A DNA stretch of 64,000 bases from Nocardioides albus. GTDB taxonomy: Bacteria > Actinomycetota > Actinomycetes > Propionibacteriales > Nocardioidaceae. The stretch is from NCBI RefSeq assembly GCF_014648255.1, contig NZ_BMQT01000003.1:124001-188000 (forward strand), written 5' to 3'. The notes below the pieces were generated by a model. That model ran no database searches, was not told the origin of the DNA, and saw only the letters and a program-made list of their open reading frames with translations. Both the position numbers and the translations under genes were made by a program. Positions 1 through 11,761 of the stretch are shown in pieces. How positions within the stretch are numbered: the stretch's first letter is position 1; every line of letters begins with the position of its first letter.

Positions 1-988
1 CCGCTGCTCTGGTCTCGTCGTCGGCGGCGATGCTGATCCCCAGCGGGAAGCCGAGGGCGGCCCCGAAGCCCCACAGGACGATGCCGACCAGCGCGAGCCC
101 GAACGAGCCCGCGAACACCGTCAGCAGGATCCCAGCACCCGCGAGAGCAGCCGAGGCGAGCAGCACCGGCTGCCGGCCGACCCTGTCGATCACCTTCGCC
201 CCCGCGAAGCGGGCGAGGCTCATGCAGAAGACGAACGCCGCGTAGCACGCCACGCCGACCCGGTGGCTCACGTCGTAGCCGTCGATCATCGCCAGCGCGA
301 CCCAGTCGTTCGCGCTCCCCTCGGCGGCGGCGAAGGCGAGCACCATCAGGCCGAGCAGCAGCGTGTGGGGCGAGCGCCAGGCGGCGATCAGCTCGCGTCG
401 CGGAGAGTGCCCCTCCGGAGGAGGCTCGGCAGGCAGGAAGCCCGCGGTCCCCCACCAGCAGGCCGCCAGCGCGACGGCAGCGACCACGGCGATGTGCCAC
501 ACGGTGGGCAACGTCCCCACCAGGGCGATACCCAGCAGCCCTCCGAGCACGGTGCCGACGCTCCACATCGCGTGCAGCTGAGGCATCAACGTCTTGCCGC
601 CGAGCCGCTCGACCGCGGCTCCCTCGACGTTCATGGCGACGTCCCAGACCCCGTAGCCGACGCCGTACGCCACCAGGAACAGCGCGACCAGCCAAGCCTC
701 TTCGAGCCAGCTCCCGGAGATCGCCACCAGGCACAGGGCGACGGCGCAGAGGGCCGCGCAGCGGCGTACGAGCCGGGCAGCGCCCCAGCGCATCACCAGC
801 CCGCCGGCGAGGGGTAGCGCAGCGACCGAGCCGATGCCCATCGCCAGCAGCATCAGCCCGACGGCCGAGTTGTTCAGGCCGAGGCTCTCGCGCAGTGCGG
901 GGATGCGGGAGATGAAGGTCGCGGACAGCAGGCCGTTGGTGGCGAACGCCACCACCGATCCGGCTTGGGCACGGCGGAGGGGCGTCAC
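1..988 (-). CDS. MFS transporter, 3' end cut by window edge
   Basis: The frame is open from the GTG at 988 to the window edge (329 codons), so the last part of the protein is missing; a typical family member has about 390-400 residues. The translation starts MTPLRRAQAGSVVAFATNG and shows many hydrophobic helices. An Arg-rich loop (GAKVIDRVGRQPVLL) after helix 7 resembles the MFS signature loop. The substrate cannot be read from sequence. The start is chosen because a TAGCCT box lies 6 nt upstream and there is no ribosome-binding site, which fits a leaderless mRNA. Upstream is the DUF1707 gene on the same strand. Confidence 0.85.
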   Translation of the reverse strand, partial: MTPLRRAQAGSVVAFATNGLLSATFISRIPALRESLGLNNSAVGLMLLAMGIGSVAALPLAGGLVMRWGAARLVRRCAALCAVALCLVAISGSWLEEAWLVALFLVAYGVGYGVWDVAMNVEGAAVERLGGKTLMPQLHAMWSVGTVLGGLLGIALVGTLPTVWHIAVVAAVALAACWWGTAGFLPAEPPPEGHSPRRELIAAWRSPHTLLLGLMVLAFAAAEGSANDWVALAMIDGYDVSHRVGVACYAAFVFCMSLARFAGAKVIDRVGRQPVLLASAALAGAGILLTVFAGSFGLALVGIVLWGFGAALGFPLGISIAADDETRAA

Positions 989-994
989 GAGCAA

Positions 995-1000
995 AGGCTA
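995..1000 (-). promoter_or_regulatory. -10 box of the MFS gene (leaderless)
   Basis: TAGCCT, then 6 nt, then the GTG start of the MFS gene. No clear -35 was found. Confidence 0.5.
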
Positions 1001-1031
1001 GTGGCCCTCAGATCGCGCCCAGGGGCGGGGA

Positions 1032-1640
1032 TCAGTCCTGCTTCTTCTCGTACGGCCCGCCGCGACCGAAGATCGGCAGCACCCACGGCTGGCGAAGCGG
1101 GGCGCCGGCGAGCGCCACGACGGCGAAGGCGGTCGCCAGGACCCAGGCGATCCCGTAGAGCGCGCCACCGAGCCCGAAGGTCACGATCGTGACGGCGAGC
1201 AGGGTGAGCTGCAGGTTGAGCGCCCCGGCGGCGTGGTGCTTGACGAACTCGGAGCGCTTGCCGACGGTGTAGTAGAGGATCGCCGGCCCGACGACGATCG
1301 GCACCCAGGTCGTGGCCTGGGCCAGAGCGGCCAGCAGCCGCTCCTCGGTGGTCGGCGGCGGCAGCAGGTCGCGGGCAGGCTTTGCCGGCGACGGAGCCAC
1401 AGCAGCGGGCTGCGCGACCAGGTCACGGGTGATCGGCTCGAGGGCGACGTACGTCTTCGCCTTCATGGTCAGGTCGAACCGGACGTCGAACTCGGCCTGG
1501 TCGAGCCGGCCGTCGGCGTAGGCGGACTTCAGCACGTCGATGACGCGGTCACGGTCGGCGTCGGTGCAGCGGAGCTCGTCGGACTGAGCAGGCGGCGTGG
1601 TCGAGGCGGGCGGGGTGGGAATGGGAGCGGTTGAGGACAT
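1032..1640 (-). CDS. DUF1707 / DUF4870-like membrane protein
   Basis: 202 residues. After a Pro/Thr-rich N-terminus, residues about 22-75 match DUF1707: RCTDADRDRVIDVLKSAYAD, then GRLDQAEFDVR. The C-terminal half (about 105-190) has three or four hydrophobic helices resembling DUF4870 (conserved VKHHAAGALNLQL stretch). DUF1707 is a small, probably cytoplasmic domain common in actinobacteria with no firm biochemical role, so the function is unknown. It is an inner-membrane protein by sequence. It lies downstream of the ATP synthase operon but beyond a terminator, so it is probably transcribed separately. Confidence 0.8.
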   Translation of the reverse strand: MSSTAPIPTPPASTTPPAQSDELRCTDADRDRVIDVLKSAYADGRLDQAEFDVRFDLTMKAKTYVALEPITRDLVAQPAAVAPSPAKPARDLLPPPTTEERLLAALAQATTWVPIVVGPAILYYTVGKRSEFVKHHAAGALNLQLTLLAVTIVTFGLGGALYGIAWVLATAFAVVALAGAPLRQPWVLPIFGRGGPYEKKQD

Positions 1641-1698
1641 ACCTCAACCATCCGCCCCGGACGGCCCCCGGACAATCAGGGAAGCCCCCGAAAACGAA

Positions 1699-1733
1699 CC
1701 GACCGACCCCGGCGTCATGCCGGAGTCGGTCGG
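1699..1733 (-). terminator. Hairpin terminator after the atp operon
   Basis: The arms CCGACCGAC/GTCGGTCGG and CCGGC/GCCGG surround a 5-nt loop, with one mismatch between the two stem blocks. On the minus strand the hairpin is followed by TTCGTTTTCGG, a short T-rich stretch. It lies 10 nt past the stop of the DUF2550 gene and fits the end of the long atp transcript. Confidence 0.75.
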
Positions 1734-1743
1734 AGCGAGAGGC

Positions 1744-2190
1744 TCAGAAGACGGTCCAGTTGGACCGAATCGGGCGCGACTCGAGCCACGCCTGGAAGCC
1801 GATGAGCGTCTGCTGATCCATCGCCAGGTCGATCAGCTCGCCGTTGACCTCACAGGTCACGATCAGGCTCTCAGGGTAGAGAACCAGCTCCTCGATCCCC
1901 TCAGGGGAACGGCTGGAGACATAGCTGAGCTCGACCCGGCGCCAGACCCGTTTGGGCTTGGGCGAGAGCGAGAAGATGCGGAACCACTCAAGCTGTGCAT
2001 CACCGGAGTAGCGGCCGATGCCGATGATCCAACCGCGCCCGGGCTTGGTGTCCCGGACGCGGTGGCTCAGTTCGAAGACGCCGCCGTTGCGCTCGAGCAG
2101 ACGGCGGCGTACGGCGATCCCGATGCCATAGGCCAGGACAAGCAGAAGCAACGCGGCCACAACGGCCAAGAGCAGCTCCCACCATGCCAT
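1744..2190 (-). CDS. DUF2550 family membrane-anchored protein
   Basis: 148 residues. One N-terminal transmembrane helix (MAWWELLLAVVAALLLLVLA) is followed by a basic stretch and a soluble domain. Motifs such as FELSHRVRD, GWIIGIGRY and ERF-like aromatic positions are typical of DUF2550, which in actinobacteria regularly follows atpC. The function is unknown. The open frame extends further upstream, but AGGAGG lies 10 nt before the ATG at 2190, which decides this start. It begins 22 nt after atpC and is probably the last gene of the atp operon. Confidence 0.85.
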   Translation of the reverse strand: MAWWELLLAVVAALLLLVLAYGIGIAVRRRLLERNGGVFELSHRVRDTKPGRGWIIGIGRYSGDAQLEWFRIFSLSPKPKRVWRRVELSYVSSRSPEGIEELVLYPESLIVTCEVNGELIDLAMDQQTLIGFQAWLESRPIRSNWTVF

Positions 2191-2212
2191 CCGGGTATCG
2201 CCTCCTCTTACC

Positions 2213-2604
2213 CTATGAGGCCTTCTCGACAGCGCGGATGCGTGCCTCGGCACGACGGATGCGCTTCTCGGCGTCGTTGTTGGTGCCGAGCAGGCGACGG
2301 GCCTCCTCGAGCTCGACCTCAGCCTTGCTGAGATCGATCTCGTGCGCCAGCAGCACGTGCTCGGACAGGATCGAGACGCGGTCGTTGGCCACCGAGAGGA
2401 AGCCACCGTCGACGGTCGCGATGACCTCGGTGCCCTCCTCCGGAGTGATCTCCACGACCGCCTCGGTGAGCGCCGACAGCACCGGCGCGTGACCGCGCAG
2501 GACGCCGACATCACCGTCGACCGTTCGGGCGATGACCATGGTGGCCCCGCCGCTCCAGACCACCCGGTCTGCAGCGACGAGCTCCACCTGAAGTGCGTCC
2601 GTCA

Positions 2605-2605
<1 letters not shown>
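2213..2605 (-). CDS. atpC: ATP synthase F1 epsilon subunit
   Basis: 130 residues. The N-terminal beta-sandwich (MTDALQVELVAADRVVWSG, DGDVGVLRGHAPVLSAL) and the C-terminal helical hairpin (AHEIDLSKAEVELEEARRLL) match the epsilon subunit, which links the rotating gamma shaft to the c-ring and inhibits ATP hydrolysis. The ATG at 2605 shares one base with the atpD stop (TGATG), so translation is coupled; the 19 extra upstream codons of the open frame lie inside atpD. Confidence 0.96.
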
Positions 2606-4044
<1,439 letters not shown>

Positions 4045-4067
4045 CTAGTCAGTCTTTCTGTGGGTTC

Positions 4068-4994
4068 TCAGTCGTTCGCAGCCTGGGCGTCGGCGAGCGC
4101 GTTCACGCCACCGACGATCTCACTGATCTCCTGGGTGATGCCTGCCTGGCGAGCCTGGTTGGCAACCCGGGTGAACTTCTTGATGAGCTCGTCGGCGTTG
4201 TCGGTAGCCGACTTCATCGCCTTCTGACGCTGGGCCAGCTCGGAAGCAGCGGCCTGCAGCAGCGCGAACCAGATCCGGCTCACGACGTACTGCGGGAGCA
4301 GCGAGTCGAGCACGGCCTCGGCCGACGGCTCGAACTCGTAGAGCGGCAGGACATCACCTTCGGCAGGAGCCTCGGTGCCCTCCACGACCTCCAGAGGCAG
4401 GAGGCGTACGGCCGTGGGCTTCTGCGTCATCATGGTGATGAACCGCGTGTAGACCACGTGGACCTCGTCGACGCCGGGAGCGACCGCAGCCTCAGCCTCG
4501 GCACCCTCGACGAAGACCTCGATCAGCTTCTCGCCGATCTCCTTGGCCGCATCGAAGTCCGGACGGTCGGAGAAGCCGGTCCAGGCCTGCGCCACGGAAC
4601 GACCGCGGAACTTGTAGAAAGCCTCCGCCTTGCGTCCGGTGACGTAGAGGTCGACCTCCTTGCCCTCGGCCTTGAGCTTCTCGACCAGGCCCTCGGCCTC
4701 CTTGAGCACGCTCGAGGAGTAGGAGCCGGCCAGACCACGGTCGCTGGTGACCACCAGCACGGCGGCGCGAGTAGGCGCCTCCGGCTCGGTGGTCAGCGGG
4801 TGGTCCACGTTGGAGTAGGTCGCCACCGCCGAGACGGCGCGGGTGAGCTCACGGGCGTACGGCGCGGCCTCGTTGGCCCGCTGCTGCGCCTTGATGATCC
4901 TGGACGCAGCGATGAGCTCCATGGCACGCGTGATCTTCTTCATCGACTCTGTCGACTTGATCCGCGCGCGGAGTTCACGCACTGACACGGCCAT
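4068..4994 (-). CDS. atpG: ATP synthase F1 gamma subunit
   Basis: 308 residues. The N-terminal helix carries the family signature ([20 protein letters not shown]) and the C-terminal helix the matching shaft sequence ([16 protein letters not shown]). The protein forms the central rotor stalk in the alpha/beta hexamer. The middle region contains an actinobacterial-type insertion ([18 protein letters not shown]), making it longer than the E. coli subunit. It starts 3 nt after the atpA stop, so translation is probably coupled. Confidence 0.97.
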   Translation of the reverse strand: MAVSVRELRARIKSTESMKKITRAMELIAASRIIKAQQRANEAAPYARELTRAVSAVATYSNVDHPLTTEPEAPTRAAVLVVTSDRGLAGSYSSSVLKEAEGLVEKLKAEGKEVDLYVTGRKAEAFYKFRGRSVAQAWTGFSDRPDFDAAKEIGEKLIEVFVEGAEAEAAVAPGVDEVHVVYTRFITMMTQKPTAVRLLPLEVVEGTEAPAEGDVLPLYEFEPSAEAVLDSLLPQYVVSRIWFALLQAAASELAQRQKAMKSATDNADELIKKFTRVANQARQAGITQEISEIVGGVNALADAQAAND

Positions 4995-4997
4995 GGG

Positions 4998-6638
4998 TCA
5001 GCCCCGCTTCTGCTTGACGATCTGCTCCTGCTCGACGTCCTCGTCAGCCAGGGCCTCTTCCTTGGCGGAACCCGGCTTGACCGAGTGACCCTCCGAGGTC
5101 TCGAACTGGTCGAGGAACGAGTCGTACGCCTTCTTCAGCTCGGACTCGGTGGAGTCCTCGAACTTCAGCGACTCACGGATGCCGGCAAGGATGCCGTCGT
5201 GGGAGCGACGCAGGAAGTCGAGGAACTCCCGCTCGAACTTGAGCACGTCCTCGACCGGGACGATGTCCAGGCTGCCGGAGGTGCCCAGCCACAGCGAGAC
5301 GGTCATCTCGTCGATCGGGTAGGGCGAGTAGGCCGGCTGCTTGAGCAGCGCCATCAGCCGCTGACCGCGGGCCAGCTGCTGCTTCGAGGCCGCGTCCAGG
5401 TCGGAGGCGAACATCGCGAAGGCCTCCATCGCGCGGTACTGCGCGAGCTCGACCTTGAGCGAGCCGGTGACGCCCTTGAGCGCCTTGGTCATCGCGGCGC
5501 TACCGACGCGGGAGACCGAGACACCGACGTCGATCGCCGGGCGCTGGTTGGCCGCGAACAGGTCGGACTGCAGGAAGATCTGACCGTCGGTGATCGAGAT
5601 GACGTTGGTCGGGATGAACGCCGAGACGTCGTTGGCCTTGGTCTCGATGATCGGCAGACCGGTCATCGAGCCCTTGCCCATCTCGTCGGAGAGCTTCGCG
5701 CAACGCTCCAGCAGCCGGGAGTGCAGGTAGAAGACGTCACCCGGGTAGGCCTCACGGCCCGGCGGGCGGCGCAGCAGCAGCGACACGGCGCGGTAGGCCT
5801 CGGCCTGCTTGGTCAGGTCGTCGAAGACGATCAGGACGTGCTTGCCCTCGTACATCCAGTGCTGGCCGATGGCCGAGCCGGTGTAGGGGGCGAGGTACTT
5901 GAAGCCGGCGGAGTCGGAGGCCGGAGCGGCGACGATCGTCGTGTACTCCAGCGCGCCGGACTCCTCGAGGGCGCCACGCACGGAGGCGATGGTCGAGCCC
6001 TTCTGGCCGATGGCTACGTAGATGCAGCGGACCTGCTTGTCGGGGTCGCCCGACTCCCAGTTCTGCTTCTGGTTGATGATCGTGTCGATCGCAACCGTGG
6101 TCTTACCGGTCGAGCGGTCACCGATGATCAGCTGACGCTGGCCACGGCCGATCGGGGTCATCGCGTCGATCGCCTTGATGCCGGTGGCGAGCGGCTCGTG
6201 CACCGACTTGCGGGCCATCACGCCGGGAGCCTGGAGCTCCAGCGCGCGTCGGCCGACCGTCTCGATCTCGCCGAGGCCGTCGATCGCGTTGCCGAGCGGG
6301 TCCACGACGCGGCCGAGGTAGCCGTCACCGACGGGGACCGAGAGGACCTCGCCCGTACGCCGGACCGACTGGCCCTCTTCGATCTTGTCGAAGTCGCCCA
6401 GGACGACGACACCGATCTCGCGGGTGTCCAGGTTCAGGGCAAGACCAAGGGTGCCGTCCTCGAACTCGAGGAGCTCGTTGGTCATGGCCGAGGGCAGACC
6501 CGACACGCGGGCGATGCCGTCCGCGGTCGAAGCGACGGTGCCGACCTCCTCGGTCTTCGCCGCCTCCGGCTTGTAGTCCGCGACGTACTTTGCCAGTGCG
6601 TCCCGGATCTCGTCGGGACGGATGGAGAGCTCCGTCAT
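4998..6638 (-). CDS. atpA: ATP synthase F1 alpha subunit
   Basis: 546 residues. The non-catalytic nucleotide-binding subunit has P-loop [14 protein letters not shown] and the conserved [20 protein letters not shown] block. The C-terminus extends about 30 residues beyond the usual end as an acidic/basic tail ([20 protein letters not shown]), as in many actinobacteria. The ATG at 6638 follows an AGAAGG ribosome-binding site. The 84-nt gap to atpH is the largest within the F1 part of the operon. Confidence 0.98.
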   Translation of the reverse strand: MTELSIRPDEIRDALAKYVADYKPEAAKTEEVGTVASTADGIARVSGLPSAMTNELLEFEDGTLGLALNLDTREIGVVVLGDFDKIEEGQSVRRTGEVLSVPVGDGYLGRVVDPLGNAIDGLGEIETVGRRALELQAPGVMARKSVHEPLATGIKAIDAMTPIGRGQRQLIIGDRSTGKTTVAIDTIINQKQNWESGDPDKQVRCIYVAIGQKGSTIASVRGALEESGALEYTTIVAAPASDSAGFKYLAPYTGSAIGQHWMYEGKHVLIVFDDLTKQAEAYRAVSLLLRRPPGREAYPGDVFYLHSRLLERCAKLSDEMGKGSMTGLPIIETKANDVSAFIPTNVISITDGQIFLQSDLFAANQRPAIDVGVSVSRVGSAAMTKALKGVTGSLKVELAQYRAMEAFAMFASDLDAASKQQLARGQRLMALLKQPAYSPYPIDEMTVSLWLGTSGSLDIVPVEDVLKFEREFLDFLRRSHDGILAGIRESLKFEDSTESELKKAYDSFLDQFETSEGHSVKPGSAKEEALADEDVEQEQIVKQKRG

Positions 6639-6722
6639 CTGTGCCTTCTCTCTCAGTTCTTACAAGTCAGTCTGTGTCACACAGGGGTCGTACGGCCAGT
6701 TGAGGTCGGCCGCGGTGCCGGA

Positions 6723-7534
6723 TCAGCCGGCCAGGGCTCGCTGCGCCCCTTCGAGGCGACTCGAGACGGTGCCGTCGATGACGTCGTCACCGATCGATAC
6801 CTTGATGCCACCGACGACAGCCGGGTCGACGACCACGTTGAGGTGGACCTCACGGCCGTACTTCCTCGCCAGTGCTGTCGCCAGACGGGTGGTCTCGGCC
6901 TCCGAGAGCGGGGCCGCAACGCGGACGACCGCGGTGCCCTCGTCTGCAACGGATGCCGCGACCTTCTGGTATTCACCGAGAGCGGCCGATGCGGTGCGGT
7001 AGGTGCCCGCCAGCGCCTGCTTCGTCAGGGTCACGGTCGCCGGAAGCGCCTTGCCCTCGAGCAGCGTGTCGACCAGCGCAGCCTTGTCCTCGGTCGTACG
7101 AGCCGGGTCGGAGAGCGCGTCGCGCAGCTCCGGCGTCTCCTGCACGGACCGCTGGACCGCGAAGAGCTCGTCAGCGAGGCGGGTGGCCTCGCCGCCGGCG
7201 CTGCGAACCGCGGCGATCTCGCTCAGGCGCTCGATCGCGTCGCTCAGGTCGCCGGCGCGCGTCCAGCGGTGCTTGACCGCCGACTCGACCACGCCGAGGC
7301 CCGTCGCGTCGACCTTCCCGCCGAACAGCTCACCGATGAGGCCGGTCTTGGCCTCCTTCGGCACCGACGCATCGGTGACGAATCGGCGCAGAGCTGCTTC
7401 GGCGCGGAAGGTCTGGGAGACCTCGAAGAGGGTGTCGGCCGCCTTCGCCGCCGCCTCAGGAGAGGCGGAGACAGCGGTCTTCAGCTCCTCGGTCAGGGCG
7501 GCAACGGCGTCGGCCGACGCTCCACGGAAGTCCA

Positions 7535-7535
<1 letters not shown>
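6723..7535 (-). CDS. atpH: ATP synthase F1 delta subunit
   Basis: 270 residues. The C-terminal half (VDPAVVGGIKVSIGDDVIDG, then SSRLEGAQRAL) is the conserved OSCP/delta signature that binds the top of F1 and the b stalk. At 270 residues it is clearly longer than the about 180-residue E. coli protein; this long form is usual in actinobacteria. The ATG overlaps the atpF stop by one base (TGATG). Confidence 0.96.
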
Positions 7536-8080
<545 letters not shown>

Positions 8081-8097
8081 TCAGTAGCTCCCCGGTG

Positions 8098-8307
8098 TCA
8101 GGGCTGGAGGACGAAGGCGAGGGCGAGGGAGATGATGAAGAACTGCTCACACAGAACGAAGCCGAAGATGGCGATCGTCTGCAGGCGGCTCTGAGCCTCC
8201 GGCTGGCGGGCAACGCCAGCAACGTACGCAGCGAAGATCAGACCAACGCCGATGGCCGGACCGACCGCAGCGAGACCAAGGCCGATCATGTTCAGGGTGC
8301 CACCCAT
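8098..8307 (-). CDS. atpE: ATP synthase Fo c subunit
   Basis: 69 residues forming two membrane helices joined by the polar loop ARQPEAQ (residues 33-39). The proton-binding carboxylate is Glu54 in GFVLCEQFF; a Cys precedes it where many homologues have Ala. The Gly-rich first helix ([14 protein letters not shown]) is typical of c-ring packing. The protein forms the rotor ring that turns with proton flow. Confidence 0.97.
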   Translation of the reverse strand: MGGTLNMIGLGLAAVGPAIGVGLIFAAYVAGVARQPEAQSRLQTIAIFGFVLCEQFFIISLALAFVLQP

Positions 8308-8398
8308 TGGGGGTTCCTTTCGGTTGTTGACGCGAGGATCGCGTCAGTTGTTGTGCGTCGTATTGGGTTGAAACGTGTGTCGCCGGAGACTGAGAGGC

Positions 8399-9205
8399 TC
8401 AGTGCTCGTCGGCGATTGCCTGGCCGATGTACATGGCCGAGAGCAGGGTGAAGACGTAGGCCTGCAGGAACATGACCAGCATGTCGAGGAAGCTCACCGC
8501 GATGCCGATGATGAACGACAGCAGTCCAGCGGTGACTCCGATGACGGCCGGCGAGTAGTGCAGGATCAGGTAGGCGCCGCCGATGGAGAACAGCGCGAGG
8601 AGCAGGTGGCCGGCGAACATGGTCGCGAACAGACGCAGCGCGAGCGTGAACGGCCGGACGATGATGTTGGAGAAGAACTCCAGCGGCACCAGCATGATCA
8701 AGATCGGGCCGCTGATGCCGGACGGGACCGTCTGGTGCTTCAGGTAGCCGAAGAAGCCGTGCTTGGCGATGCCGACAGCGTTGTAGATCAGCCACGTGAT
8801 CAGCGCGAGCGCCGTGGTGTAGCCGATGTGGGACATCGTCGGGAACTGGATGAACGGGATGACCCCGTAGAAGTTGTTCACCAGGATGAAGAGGAAGATG
8901 GTGAACAGGAACGGCACGAACTTCATGAAGTCGTGCGAGCCGATGGTGTCGCGGGCGATGCCGTTACGGACGAAGCCGTAGACGTACTCGCCGACGAACT
9001 GCAGGCGGCCCGGAACCACGGCGGCCTTGCGCGACATGGCATAGAACAGCACGAAGGCGATGACTGCGGAGAGGATGACCAGGAGCGAGACCTTGGTCAG
9101 AGCCCAGTCACCGGACCCTACGATCGGCGGCAGGTTGAAGTCCGCGGGCCCCGGGATGTGGGGCTCCGGTGCGGACGCCAAGACGCTGGCGGCAAGCGAC
9201 TTCAC
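8399..9205 (-). CDS. atpB: ATP synthase Fo a subunit
   Basis: 268 residues from the GTG at 9205. The proton-channel helix with the essential Arg is visible in RPFTLALRLFATMFAGHLLL, followed by a helix ending in FLQAYVFTLLSAMYIGQA. The open frame runs 21 codons further upstream, but AGGAG with good spacing before the GTG favours this start. It is the first core gene of the operon and lies 91 nt before atpE. Confidence 0.95.
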   Translation of the reverse strand: MKSLAASVLASAPEPHIPGPADFNLPPIVGSGDWALTKVSLLVILSAVIAFVLFYAMSRKAAVVPGRLQFVGEYVYGFVRNGIARDTIGSHDFMKFVPFLFTIFLFILVNNFYGVIPFIQFPTMSHIGYTTALALITWLIYNAVGIAKHGFFGYLKHQTVPSGISGPILIMLVPLEFFSNIIVRPFTLALRLFATMFAGHLLLALFSIGGAYLILHYSPAVIGVTAGLLSFIIGIAVSFLDMLVMFLQAYVFTLLSAMYIGQAIADEH

Positions 9206-9319
9206 GCTGTCTCCTGTTTCTTCGAAACTTACGATTCTGGGTGGCGAGCCCTGTGGCTCAGGTATCATCCCGGCGGCCGCCTCCCGACGGCCCGGACGAT
9301 ATCAGGCGTTACTGGCGAG

Positions 9320-9769
9320 TCATACGTCTGCCCCCGGCAGGTCGAAGAGCGGGATCCGCTCCCGTCGCACCAGGAAGGCGAAGGACGTCGTCCACGCGAT
9401 GGTGACCACGACGACCAAGAGAGCCGCCGAACGAACGACAACGCCCTCGGCCTGGGTGGAGAGCACCAGCAGGATGGCGAACAACAACAGCCCCTGGAAG
9501 GTGAACACAGCGAACGCCCCGGGGAGCGAGAGGGCCGGCGACTTCGCGGCGATCCAGAACATCGCCCAGGTCCCGATGCCGAGGATGACCAGGGCAGCGA
9601 TCGCGCCGATCGCGGCGCCGGCCAGACCGGTGCTTCCGGCGACGAAGAAGGCCACCACGAGGGCTACGAGCGCAGCGGCACCAGAGACTGCGGCAGAACC
9701 TCGCAGCACCATCGTCTTGCTGGTTGCGGTCGTCATCGTCGGCGGCCGTTCTCTCTGGGGGCATTTCAC
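9320..9769 (-). CDS. AtpI-like membrane protein at the head of the atp operon
   Basis: 149 residues with four predicted membrane helices and a basic end (FLVRRERIPLFDLPGADV). Size, topology and place just before atpB fit the ATP synthase I/AtpI-like proteins of actinobacteria, thought to assist c-ring assembly; sequence conservation in this family is low, so the name rests mainly on context. The GTG start at 9769 lies 9 nt after a TACGCT box. An ATG eleven codons later (MTTATSKTMVL, at 9736) is a possible start; neither has a good ribosome-binding site. Confidence 0.7.
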   Translation of the reverse strand: MKCPQRERPPTMTTATSKTMVLRGSAAVSGAAALVALVVAFFVAGSTGLAGAAIGAIAALVILGIGTWAMFWIAAKSPALSLPGAFAVFTFQGLLLFAILLVLSTQAEGVVVRSAALLVVVVTIAWTTSFAFLVRRERIPLFDLPGADV

Positions 9770-9778
9770 GCGGTCAGG

Positions 9779-9784
9779 AGCGTA
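9779..9784 (-). promoter_or_regulatory. Possible -10 box of the atp operon
   Basis: TACGCT, then 9 nt, then GTG at 9769. It is the only TANNNT-like box close to the first operon gene. No convincing -35 was found. Confidence 0.35.
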
Positions 9785-9821
9785 TCCTCAACGCTCGTGA
9801 AAACTATCACAAGCGGGTTTG

Positions 9822-9849
9822 GGTGCCCTAATTGATCGATCAAGGCACC
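9822..9849 (-). terminator. Inverted repeat at the end of wecA
   Basis: The arms GGTGCC and GGCACC flank the perfect palindrome TTGATCGATCAA (9832-9843), which overlaps the wecA stop codon. It could end the prmC-sua5-wecA transcript before the atp promoter; no T-run follows, so this is tentative. Confidence 0.35.
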
Positions 9850-11027
9850 GGCTGCTGTGGCTGCTCGTCGAGCGGCGTGAGGTCCTCGGGGACCTCGAGG
9901 AGCTTGTCGGTGCGCTCTCCGCGGATCTTGGGGAGGACGAAGGTGAGCAGCACGATGAGGGCGGTGGCGGTGGCGACGCCCGCGATGACCACCGGACCGC
10001 GGTAGAGAGTCACGAAGACCGAGCCGAAGGACATCAGGCCCGCCCAGAGCCACATGATCAGGACCGCACGACGCTGCGAGTGACCGATCTCGAGGAGGCG
10101 GTGGTGCAGGTGCTTCTTGTCGGCGGCGAACGGCGAGCGGCCGGCGCGGGTGCGGCGTACGACGGCCAGCACCAGGTCGACGAGCGGGACCACCAGGATC
10201 GTCAGCGGGAGCAGCAGGGGCAGGAAGGTCACCAGGAGCGCCGTGGAGGCGTCGAAGGCGTTCAGGTTCAGGCCACCGGCGTTGTAGGAGCCGGAGAGGG
10301 TCACCGCGCTGGCGGCGAGGATCAGACCGATCAGCATCGAGCCGCTGTCGCCCATGAACAGCCGGGCGGGGTGCCAGTTGTGGATCAGGAAGCCGACGCA
10401 GGCTCCCGCAAGCGCCACGCTCAGGAGCGCCGCAGTCGAGGCTCGGCCGATGTCGTTGATCCGGGTGAACTGGTAGCAGAACAGGAAGAGGGCGAGCGCC
10501 CCGATGGCGACCACGCCCGCGGCCAGGCCGTCGAGACCGTCGATGAAGTTGACGGCGTTGACCACGGTGATCACGACGAGCCCGGTGAGCAAGGCTCCCT
10601 GGGCGGGGTCGATGGCGAACTGGGTGCCGTCGGGGAAGGTGATCAGGCTGTACTGCAGGTTGAAGCCGACCAGGATCGCGGTCGCCAGCACCTGGCCGCC
10701 GAGCTTGGTGAGCGCGTCGAGCTCGAAGATGTCGTCGACGACGCCGACGATGCAGATCAGGGCGCCGGCCAGGATCACCACACCGGTGTCCTGGAGCACG
10801 AAGTCCGGCGCATCGGCGAGGAACGGCAGCTCGCGGGCGACCAGGTAGGCCGCGACGAGCCCGCCCAGCATCGCGACGCCACCCATGTAGGGGATCGGCA
10901 CAGCGTGTACGTCACGGTCGCGGACCTTCGCGACGGCTCCCGTGCGCATCGCGAACTCGCGGGCGACGACGGTGAGCAGGTAGGTCACCACGGCGGCGAC
11001 CAGGAAGAGGAGGACGTAGGCGCGCAT
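9840..11027 (-). CDS. wecA: Polyprenyl-phosphate GlcNAc-1-phosphate transferase (WecA/MraY family)
   Basis: 395 residues, about eleven membrane helices. Family motifs are in order: [11 protein letters not shown], the Asp pair in [45 protein letters not shown] and the cytoplasmic [15 protein letters not shown] histidine motif. The enzyme moves a sugar phosphate from UDP-HexNAc to a membrane lipid carrier, the first step of cell-wall glycopolymer linkage-unit synthesis. The HxHHR motif favours the WecA/TagO/Rv1302 type over MraY. The ATG at 11027 overlaps the sua5 stop by one base. The larger open frame upstream is inside sua5. Confidence 0.93.
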   Translation of the reverse strand: MRAYVLLFLVAAVVTYLLTVVAREFAMRTGAVAKVRDRDVHAVPIPYMGGVAMLGGLVAAYLVARELPFLADAPDFVLQDTGVVILAGALICIVGVVDDIFELDALTKLGGQVLATAILVGFNLQYSLITFPDGTQFAIDPAQGALLTGLVVITVVNAVNFIDGLDGLAAGVVAIGALALFLFCYQFTRINDIGRASTAALLSVALAGACVGFLIHNWHPARLFMGDSGSMLIGLILAASAVTLSGSYNAGGLNLNAFDASTALLVTFLPLLLPLTILVVPLVDLVLAVVRRTRAGRSPFAADKKHLHHRLLEIGHSQRRAVLIMWLWAGLMSFGSVFVTLYRGPVVIAGVATATALIVLLTFVLPKIRGERTDKLLEVPEDLTPLDEQPQQPVP

Positions 11028-11761
11028 CAGGCTTCTGTGTCGGCGTCCGTGGCGGGCGAGTCGGGCACGTCGGTCTCGGCGGCGGGGTCGGGGTCGCCCG
11101 GTCTCCGGATGGCGACGTCGTGCTTGGCGATGATCTCGTTGATCCGGTCGATGTTGATCGCGCCCTCGCGGAGGATCTTCGGTTCGTCGCCGGTGGCGGA
11201 GACGATCGTCGACGCCTCCCCGACCGGCGACTCGCCGCCGTCGAGGATGGCCTTGACCATCTTGCCCAGCATCGCCTCGGCCTGGTCGGCGTTGGTGGCG
11301 GCAGGCTTCGTGGTGCGGTTGGCCGAGCTGGTCGCCAGCGGACCGACCCGGTCGATGATCCGGCGCAGGATGTCGGAGTCCGGGATGCGTACGGCCACGG
11401 TCTGGCGGGCCTCGCCGAGGTCCCACTGCAGCGACGGCTGCTGGTGGAGCACGATCGTCAGCGCACCGGGCCACAGCTCCTCGACGAGGGTGCGCGCCCA
11501 TTCGGGGATCCTCGTCGCAAGGGCGTCGAGGGTGGCGACGTTGGAGATCAGCACGGGCGGCGGCATCGCGCGGCCACGGCCCTTTGCGGCGAGCAGACCA
11601 GCCACGGCGCCCTTGTCGAACGCGTCGGCGGCGATGCCGTAGACCGTGTCGGTCGGCACGATCACGAGCTCGCCTGCCTGAAGGGCGGTCACAGCAGCAT
11701 CGATCGCCTCGGTCTGCTCGTCCTCGGTGGCGATCGGGTAGCGCTCAGTCACAGTGCTCAT
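11027..11761 (-). CDS. L-threonylcarbamoyladenylate synthase (Sua5/YwlC/YrdC)
   Basis: 244 residues. The YrdC fold is visible from [20 protein letters not shown] through [13 protein letters not shown] to [21 protein letters not shown]. It makes threonylcarbamoyl-AMP for the t6A37 modification of ANN-decoding tRNAs. The C-terminal 40 residues form an acidic tail ([19 protein letters not shown]) of unknown role. The ATG at 11761 overlaps the prmC stop as ATGA, so the start is fixed by coupling. The gene sits between prmC and wecA, a usual actinobacterial order. Confidence 0.94.
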   Translation of the reverse strand: MSTVTERYPIATEDEQTEAIDAAVTALQAGELVIVPTDTVYGIAADAFDKGAVAGLLAAKGRGRAMPPPVLISNVATLDALATRIPEWARTLVEELWPGALTIVLHQQPSLQWDLGEARQTVAVRIPDSDILRRIIDRVGPLATSSANRTTKPAATNADQAEAMLGKMVKAILDGGESPVGEASTIVSATGDEPKILREGAINIDRINEIIAKHDVAIRRPGDPDPAAETDVPDSPATDADTEA